In this document: positions 24,026 through 28,260 of the stretch, one piece after another
How positions within the stretch are numbered: position 1 is the stretch's first letter
Layout: the number at the start of each line of letters is the position of its first letter
Virus record (IMG/VR): IMGVR_UViG_3300021197_000406
Span: 1 to 28,260 of that record
Strand: one strand, 5' to 3'
Origin: a virus
DNA: 28,260 nt
Notes under the pieces: model-generated
Database searches by the model: none
What the model saw: the letters and a program-made list of their open reading frames with translations, nothing else
Told to the model about the DNA's origin: nothing
Program-made: the position numbers and the translations under genes

Positions 24026-24295
24026 TTAATCTTTTGACGCTATACGTTCTACTGACATACGTATTGCTTTGATGTTCTCATCTATTCGTGCAAGAGCTAC
24101 TGCTTGTCCTTGGACTGCAAGCTCTAGCTTTTCTGTTCGTGTTTCTATTTTTACTATACTCATAGCGTTAGCTTCTATATTAGATTGCATCTGTGATACA
24201 GTCCACACTATGGCGGCTGCTTGTATGACGAGTGCTAGTATAAGTGATACGGGTACGGACTTACTGAGATGCCAACTGTTGTTGTTTTTTTCCAT
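24026..24295 (-). CDS. Small membrane protein with coiled coil, possible holin or lysis accessory
   Basis: An 89-residue protein with one transmembrane helix at residues 14-35 (VPVSLILALVIQAAAIVWTV) and a predicted coiled coil at 40-85 that is rich in Glu, Lys and Ile. The polar N-terminus is short, so the C-terminal coiled coil would face either the periplasm or the cytoplasm. Single-helix proteins of this design occur next to lysis genes in many phages, so a holin or spanin-like part is possible. Nothing more specific can be shown. Confidence 0.68.
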   Translation of the reverse strand: MEKNNNSWHLSKSVPVSLILALVIQAAAIVWTVSQMQSNIEANAMSIVKIETRTEKLELAVQGQAVALARIDENIKAIRMSVERIASKD

Positions 24296-24297
24296 AG

Positions 24298-25413
24298 CTA
24301 CATATCTGCATCAAAGGTTATGCCAGGTGTAGAAGTTGCAGAATACGTCCAACATCCTTCTCCTACTACGCCACTTGCTGAAGCTAATGTTAAACCAATT
24401 AATGTGGACTTTACAGATTGAAAAACTACTGAATCTATAGCTGTTACATTAATGTTGTTTCCATCATTAGTGTCGTGAATAACAACAGAACCAGAAGCCC
24501 TTAATGTAGCTGTTGGATTAGCTCTCATTGCAACTGGATGTTGCTGTAAAATTTGTGCATTGCTAGTTGTTCTAAAACTTCCGTTTGCCATACCACCTGT
24601 GTGAGCATCTGTTGAGCTACAACCTATGAAAAAATATCTCTGACACAGTAACATTTCTTCTCCTCTTGAACGGTGTTCAAAATTTGTAGCTTGCGAACCT
24701 ACCTCTAATTGAATACCAGTTATAAAAAACTCTCTATCTGTACTATCAAAAAATTGTGTATTAGATGAGTGAGAACGTACATTAGCAGCATATGTTGACC
24801 ACGCATCTTCTACGAAAGTACCACCATTATATGTAGCTCCAGCATTAAGCCAAAAACCTAAAGCTATAGACTCTCCACTGTCGTTATTAAATGCGCCAGT
24901 AGTATCAGCAGGAATGGCTATTGTAATTTTATTCCAAGATGTAGTTACTGCAAATCTTTTATAGAAACAACGGTTATTATCAAAGTCACCTACCTCTACA
25001 TTATATGTAGCTGCTTGATCTCCTTTAACATAAAAAGACAAAGTCATTGGCAGTGCATCAGATGTTCCTTTTTTAATGTGTTGGCAATCAAACCCCTCAA
25101 TAGAACAACCTAAAGATAATCGTTCTCCTGCTGCAATAGATGTATCTGCTGTAGTACAATCCATTTTTAAAGAATTAGCAAATCCATCAGGAGCATCTGT
25201 TGATTGCGTCATTGTAAGCCGCCCAGCGGTTGTTGCATCTTTGTGTATTTTCCATCTATCTGGTCCAAAATATCCAGTAGCATTACCTACACCTGTAGTT
25301 GAAACAGATCTTTGTGATATTTGCATACCGCCATTGATTACGATGTTTTTCCTGCCTGACGGTTGGTTCGTTAGTGTGTCACCTGACTTGGCTAACTCTG
25401 CTGCTTTACTCAT
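24298..25413 (-). CDS. Tail-fibre or carbohydrate-binding virion protein
   Basis: A 371-residue beta-rich protein of a type common in marine phages. It starts with a spacer, then RKNIVINGGMQISQRSVS and GPDRWKIHK, the usual entry to this fibre domain, followed by a jelly-roll-like module (residues 60-240) with SLKMDCTTAD and LSFYVKGDQ. LLCQRYFF marks the end of that module, and a short C-terminal domain follows. It probably binds host surface sugars. It is close to the big fibre gene, 3 bases downstream. Confidence 0.8.
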   Translation of the reverse strand: MSKAAELAKSGDTLTNQPSGRKNIVINGGMQISQRSVSTTGVGNATGYFGPDRWKIHKDATTAGRLTMTQSTDAPDGFANSLKMDCTTADTSIAAGERLSLGCSIEGFDCQHIKKGTSDALPMTLSFYVKGDQAATYNVEVGDFDNNRCFYKRFAVTTSWNKITIAIPADTTGAFNNDSGESIALGFWLNAGATYNGGTFVEDAWSTYAANVRSHSSNTQFFDSTDREFFITGIQLEVGSQATNFEHRSRGEEMLLCQRYFFIGCSSTDAHTGGMANGSFRTTSNAQILQQHPVAMRANPTATLRASGSVVIHDTNDGNNINVTAIDSVVFQSVKSTLIGLTLASASGVVGEGCWTYSATSTPGITFDADM

Positions 25414-25416
25414 ACT

Positions 25417-27441
25417 CTATGCCTCCAATGCTGCTAGACGAGCCTCAAGAGCATCGTTCTTTTCTGATAGTTCTTGTATTGCCTTGACAAGTATTGGTAC
25501 AAACTTACTATATGTCAGACCATACTGCTTGCCATCATCTGTAAGGTTAGTTGTGAGGTTAGTTTTATCAGCTATGGTATAACCAGCGGCTTTCTCTAGT
25601 GCTTCAACAGCCTGTGCTTTAAACCCTACATCCAACCAATCTTCTTTATGTGTACCGTCATGTGTTATGGTACTTACGTCATCTCCATAGTTAGAGCGTT
25701 TATCCCACTTATATGTTACAGGTTCTAATCCTTTAACAAAATCTAATCCTAAGTCTAATGCAGTAAAGTCAGTTTTATCTCTTTCATCTGAAGCTACAGT
25801 CCAATCAATTTGAATGTGAGCGTTTGTATTACTTGCATTACCTATAACTATTTGATTATCACCTGTTGATATAGATCCTCCCGGCTGACTAGCGTTACCA
25901 GCAGTAGTACCTAAAAGTAAATTATTAGAACCAGTTGTCAATGCATTAGCGGCTAAAGCACCAACAACTGTATTATGTGGGCCAGTAGTTACTTCATCAC
26001 CTGCTTGATAGCCTATGTATACCCCATTCATATCTACATTGCCACTAGGGTTTAATTGTTCTGCTGCTTCGTTACCAATAGCAACAGTATTATCTCCTGC
26101 TACGTTCGTTAATAAAGCATTTACTCCAACAGCAGTGTTCTGTATTCCTGTAGTATTTGCATCTAACGCTCTTTTACCAAGTCCTGTATTGTCACTAGCA
26201 GTGGTGTTAGCTCTTAAAGCATTCCAACCTAAAGCTGTGTTTTGTGCGCCTTCAGTGTTAGAGAGAAGTGCCTGATACCCCACAGCCGTGTTGTTAGACG
26301 CTGTAGTGTTTTTATTGCCAGCAAGACCCCCAACAAAAGTGTTAGTTTGTCCTGTGGTATTGCTACCCCCTGCAAAACCACCAACTGCTGTGTTATAAGA
26401 ATCTGTACTACTCGTAAAGTTTTGAGACTGTAAAGCACCAATTCCTATTGCAGTATTTAGGTCACCTTGTGTATCTAAACTTAATGCGTTTTGTCCAACT
26501 GCTGTATTAGAATTACCTACAGTTAATGCGTCACCAGCTAAAGCACCAATAATAGTGTTAAGTGTGCCTGTGGTTACTGCATTACCTGATTGGAAACCTA
26601 CTGCTGTGTTGTAAGAATTTGTAGATGATGTAAAGTTTTGTGTAGCTAATGTACCCTGACCTATTGCAACTGAACGATGGCCCTTTGTATCTGCACTTAA
26701 TGCTGTCTTACCAACTGCTGTATTTTCATTTCCAGTAGTTATTGCATCACCTGCAAGCGCACCAACCACTGTGTTTTCAGTACCTGTAGTTACTGCTGTT
26801 CCTGCATTATAACCCATTGCTGTGTTGTTAGATGCTGTAGTGTTAGCAGCAAGAGCTGATTTACCTACGGCTGTGTTAGTAGCTCCTGTGGTGTTTGCTG
26901 TTAAAGCATCCGCACCAATGGCAGTGTTATTGGAGGCTGTAGTGTTAGCGTCTAAAGCTCCATACCCCAAGGATGTGTTGTTATCCCCTGTAGTAATCGC
27001 AGTACCAGCTTCATCACCCACGACAGTGTTGTAGTTACCACCAGCCTGTATTGAGTTACCTGCATTAACACCAGCAATGTAGTTAGATGTTCCTGCTGTT
27101 GATGATGAGTATCCTGCTGCAGCTATTGTTCCGCTAAATGTACCACCATCTTTGGCACTCACAGAATCTGCTACACTAAATATGTCATGCACTAGCAACT
27201 CTACTGTGTCACCTACAGATGCACCCTGTACTAATACAACGGATGTACCTGTTGATGCTGCATAATCTGTGGCTGGTACTAAGAGTACACCATTCTGATA
27301 TACGTCCATGTACAATGTGTCAGTGTAGGCTAGTGTAATACCTGCGTCATCGTTGCCACTAAATGTCGTTTGCCCTGCAGTAGCCGTGTAGATAAACCTA
27401 CTACGTACTCCAAAGTCTGATCCTCGTCCTATATATGGCAT
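25417..27441 (-). CDS. Tail fibre with NTAVG beta-roll repeats and self-cleaving S74 chaperone
   Basis: A 674-residue fibre. Residues 1-95 form a virion-binding N-terminal domain (PYIGRGSDFG). Residues 138-534 are about twenty-two tandem repeats, mostly 17 residues, of NT[AV][VIM]G type, resembling the head of YadA-like trimeric adhesins and building a long trimeric beta-roll shaft. Residues 551-674 are a peptidase S74 intramolecular chaperone, with Ser551 and Lys556 (SDERDK) as the likely catalytic pair; it helps trimer folding and then cuts itself off before Ser551. A coiled coil (EKNDALEARLAALEA) closes the protein. The start overlaps the previous stop by one base. Expected to be the main host-range determinant. 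Confidence 0.92.
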   Translation of the reverse strand: MPYIGRGSDFGVRSRFIYTATAGQTTFSGNDDAGITLAYTDTLYMDVYQNGVLLVPATDYAASTGTSVVLVQGASVGDTVELLVHDIFSVADSVSAKDGGTFSGTIAAAGYSSSTAGTSNYIAGVNAGNSIQAGGNYNTVVGDEAGTAITTGDNNTSLGYGALDANTTASNNTAIGADALTANTTGATNTAVGKSALAANTTASNNTAMGYNAGTAVTTGTENTVVGALAGDAITTGNENTAVGKTALSADTKGHRSVAIGQGTLATQNFTSSTNSYNTAVGFQSGNAVTTGTLNTIIGALAGDALTVGNSNTAVGQNALSLDTQGDLNTAIGIGALQSQNFTSSTDSYNTAVGGFAGGSNTTGQTNTFVGGLAGNKNTTASNNTAVGYQALLSNTEGAQNTALGWNALRANTTASDNTGLGKRALDANTTGIQNTAVGVNALLTNVAGDNTVAIGNEAAEQLNPSGNVDMNGVYIGYQAGDEVTTGPHNTVVGALAANALTTGSNNLLLGTTAGNASQPGGSISTGDNQIVIGNASNTNAHIQIDWTVASDERDKTDFTALDLGLDFVKGLEPVTYKWDKRSNYGDDVSTITHDGTHKEDWLDVGFKAQAVEALEKAAGYTIADKTNLTTNLTDDGKQYGLTYSKFVPILVKAIQELSEKNDALEARLAALEA
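25840..27030 (-). repeat. Tandem 17-residue (51 bp) NTAVG repeats
   Basis: Residues 138-534 of the fibre. Most units are 17 residues (for example NTAIGADALTANTTGAT); two are 21 residues and hold QNFTSST. A 72-residue block (216 bp) is duplicated in tandem, so the two long units lie at about 26631 and 26415. Confidence 0.85.
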
Positions 27442-27932
27442 TATGCTAAGTCTCCTACTACCTGAGTCATAGTATCTTCGTTATCTTCTAGTCCAACATT
27501 AGTACCACCATTAGTACTAGATACACAGTGAACCCTGTATGCTGATGCTGTCATTGCTGTACCGTGATCTATGTTCATACATCTAGCTATATTTTCAGCA
27601 GATTGGCTACTTAATGGTGCAATCATACCTGAGACTGAATAGTTAACACTAGCCATATCATTAGCTATTGTTTTTGTAAAACTTCCTGCAGCATTATCTG
27701 TTAAACTTGTAAGATTAAAACTATCACTTATAGCTGTACCATTACCAACTACATTACTCCAAGATTTAGTTAACCCTTGACCAATAATACTAGTAGCTGC
27801 ACCGCCTTCAGATGTAACTACAGCAGTAGTCAAAAGTGTTGCTACCTCTGAAGCATTTACACTTAGAAAAGTAGCATTAGATAAATTGGTTATACCCTCA
27901 ACACCACTGCCTATTACTTTAGTTAAAGCCAT
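27441..27932 (-). CDS. Short tail-fibre-like protein
   Basis: A 163-residue protein beginning MALTKVIGSGVEGITNLSNA, the usual N-terminal phrase of marine phage tail fibres. The rest is a small Ser/Thr-rich beta domain with a Trp-containing turn (TKSWSNVVGNG). It could be a fibre tip, an adaptor to the larger fibre, or a decoration. It overlaps the next gene by one base, so they are coupled. Confidence 0.72.
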   Translation of the reverse strand: MALTKVIGSGVEGITNLSNATFLSVNASEVATLLTTAVVTSEGGAATSIIGQGLTKSWSNVVGNGTAISDSFNLTSLTDNAAGSFTKTIANDMASVNYSVSGMIAPLSSQSAENIARCMNIDHGTAMTASAYRVHCVSSTNGGTNVGLEDNEDTMTQVVGDLA

Positions 27933-27943
27933 CTATCTATCCT

Positions 27944-28255
27944 TTATGCGTAAGGGCTGTCGCCTAGTACTGATGTATCCCAAGCTGCTGTAAGTTCTTC
28001 TATGCTTGAGGCTGCATCAATAGCGGATGCCTTAGTTGCATCTCGTAGTGCTTTCTTTTTAGCTACACTAGCTGCTCTAGCTGATGCGTCATCATTCTCT
28101 AAGGCCATCATAAATGCTACATCTTCTGATGCTAGTAGAGGTGTACGAGCTTCTTTAACTTTATCTCTAAATATTTCTTTGGCGGCAGAAAGATCTTCTT
28201 TCATTACGTCACCTTCAAGTGTCCACGCTCCTCTAAAGTCTCGTGTTTTTGGCAT
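27944..28255 (-). CDS. Tail fibre assembly / tail chaperone-like protein
   Basis: A 103-residue helical protein with the pattern RDKVKEARTPLLASEDVAFM, then ALEND, KKKALRDATKASAIDAASS and IEELTAAWD. I recall this pattern from small phage proteins next to fibre genes that are annotated as tail assembly chaperones or XkdW-like proteins. It starts 5 bases from the right edge, so its upstream context is not visible. The fibre genes follow 11 bases downstream. Confidence 0.7.
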   Translation of the reverse strand: MPKTRDFRGAWTLEGDVMKEDLSAAKEIFRDKVKEARTPLLASEDVAFMMALENDDASARAASVAKKKALRDATKASAIDAASSIEELTAAWDTSVLGDSPYA

Positions 28256-28260
28256 TGTTA

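Overview
The window looks like one side of a tailed double-stranded DNA phage (podovirus-type) genome from a marine alphaproteobacterium. The family-level clue is the gene-A type DNA polymerase at 5101-7155. It has a DnaJ-type CxxCxGxG zinc module between its exonuclease and palm, which I recall as a hallmark of the HMO-2011 phage group (SAR116, SAR11 and Roseobacter hosts). Other genes fit a marine phage: a monomeric B12-dependent ribonucleotide reductase, a T7-type endonuclease I, a DUF3310 protein and NTAVG-repeat tail fibres. An alphaproteobacterial host is also suggested by a small DUF1127 protein. The DNA is AT-rich. No host chromosomal genes, tRNA, rRNA, CRISPR array or insertion sequence were seen.

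Layout: genes from 1 to 13005 are on the + strand and form the early, replication and nucleotide-metabolism arm. In order they are small hypotheticals, a primase, an HExxH metallopeptidase-like protein, an HTH protein, a tyrosine integrase, a small basic protein, a DnaB-type helicase, a small DnaJ-zinc protein, DNA polymerase, a candidate ssDNA-binding protein, a PD-(D/E)XK nuclease, small proteins, endonuclease I, DUF3310, ribonucleotide reductase, endonuclease VII, a hypothetical and DUF1127. Most are joined by 1-17 base overlaps. Genes from 13000 to 28255 are on the - strand and form part of the virion arm. In transcription order they are a tail-fibre assembly-like protein, three fibre or adhesin proteins, a small membrane protein, a very repetitive candidate ejection protein, a lysozyme-like virion protein, an Asn/Asp-rich protein, a three-helix membrane protein, and three further candidate internal or ejection proteins ending with a 1263-residue one. 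Terminase, portal and capsid genes are not present and presumably lie to the right.

The two arms converge and overlap by a 6-base palindrome (CTATAG, 13000-13005) that gives each gene its last Leu codon and stop. No clear intrinsic terminator lies between them. There is no gene-free stretch above 300 bases. The longest, 12792-12870, holds a promoter-like site with two perfect inverted repeats. A second promoter (TTGACA-17-TATAAC) is hidden at the end of the polymerase gene. Both share the sequence GTATAACTAYAAT. No phage RNA polymerase gene is seen here, so host sigma70-type transcription is likely.

How the genes work together: primase, helicase, polymerase, candidate SSB and nuclease form a replisome and recombination set. 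The ribonucleotide reductase supplies dNTPs, two unrelated resolvases clear branched DNA, and the integrase suggests temperate potential. The - strand genes build the adsorption apparatus (fibres with a self-cleaving S74 chaperone) and the cargo for cell-wall breach and DNA entry. The least explained items are the 22- and 11-residue amphipathic repeats of the 735-residue protein, the repeated Asn/Asp linkers in its neighbours, the two adjacent DnaJ-zinc genes, and the separately promoted DUF1127 gene.
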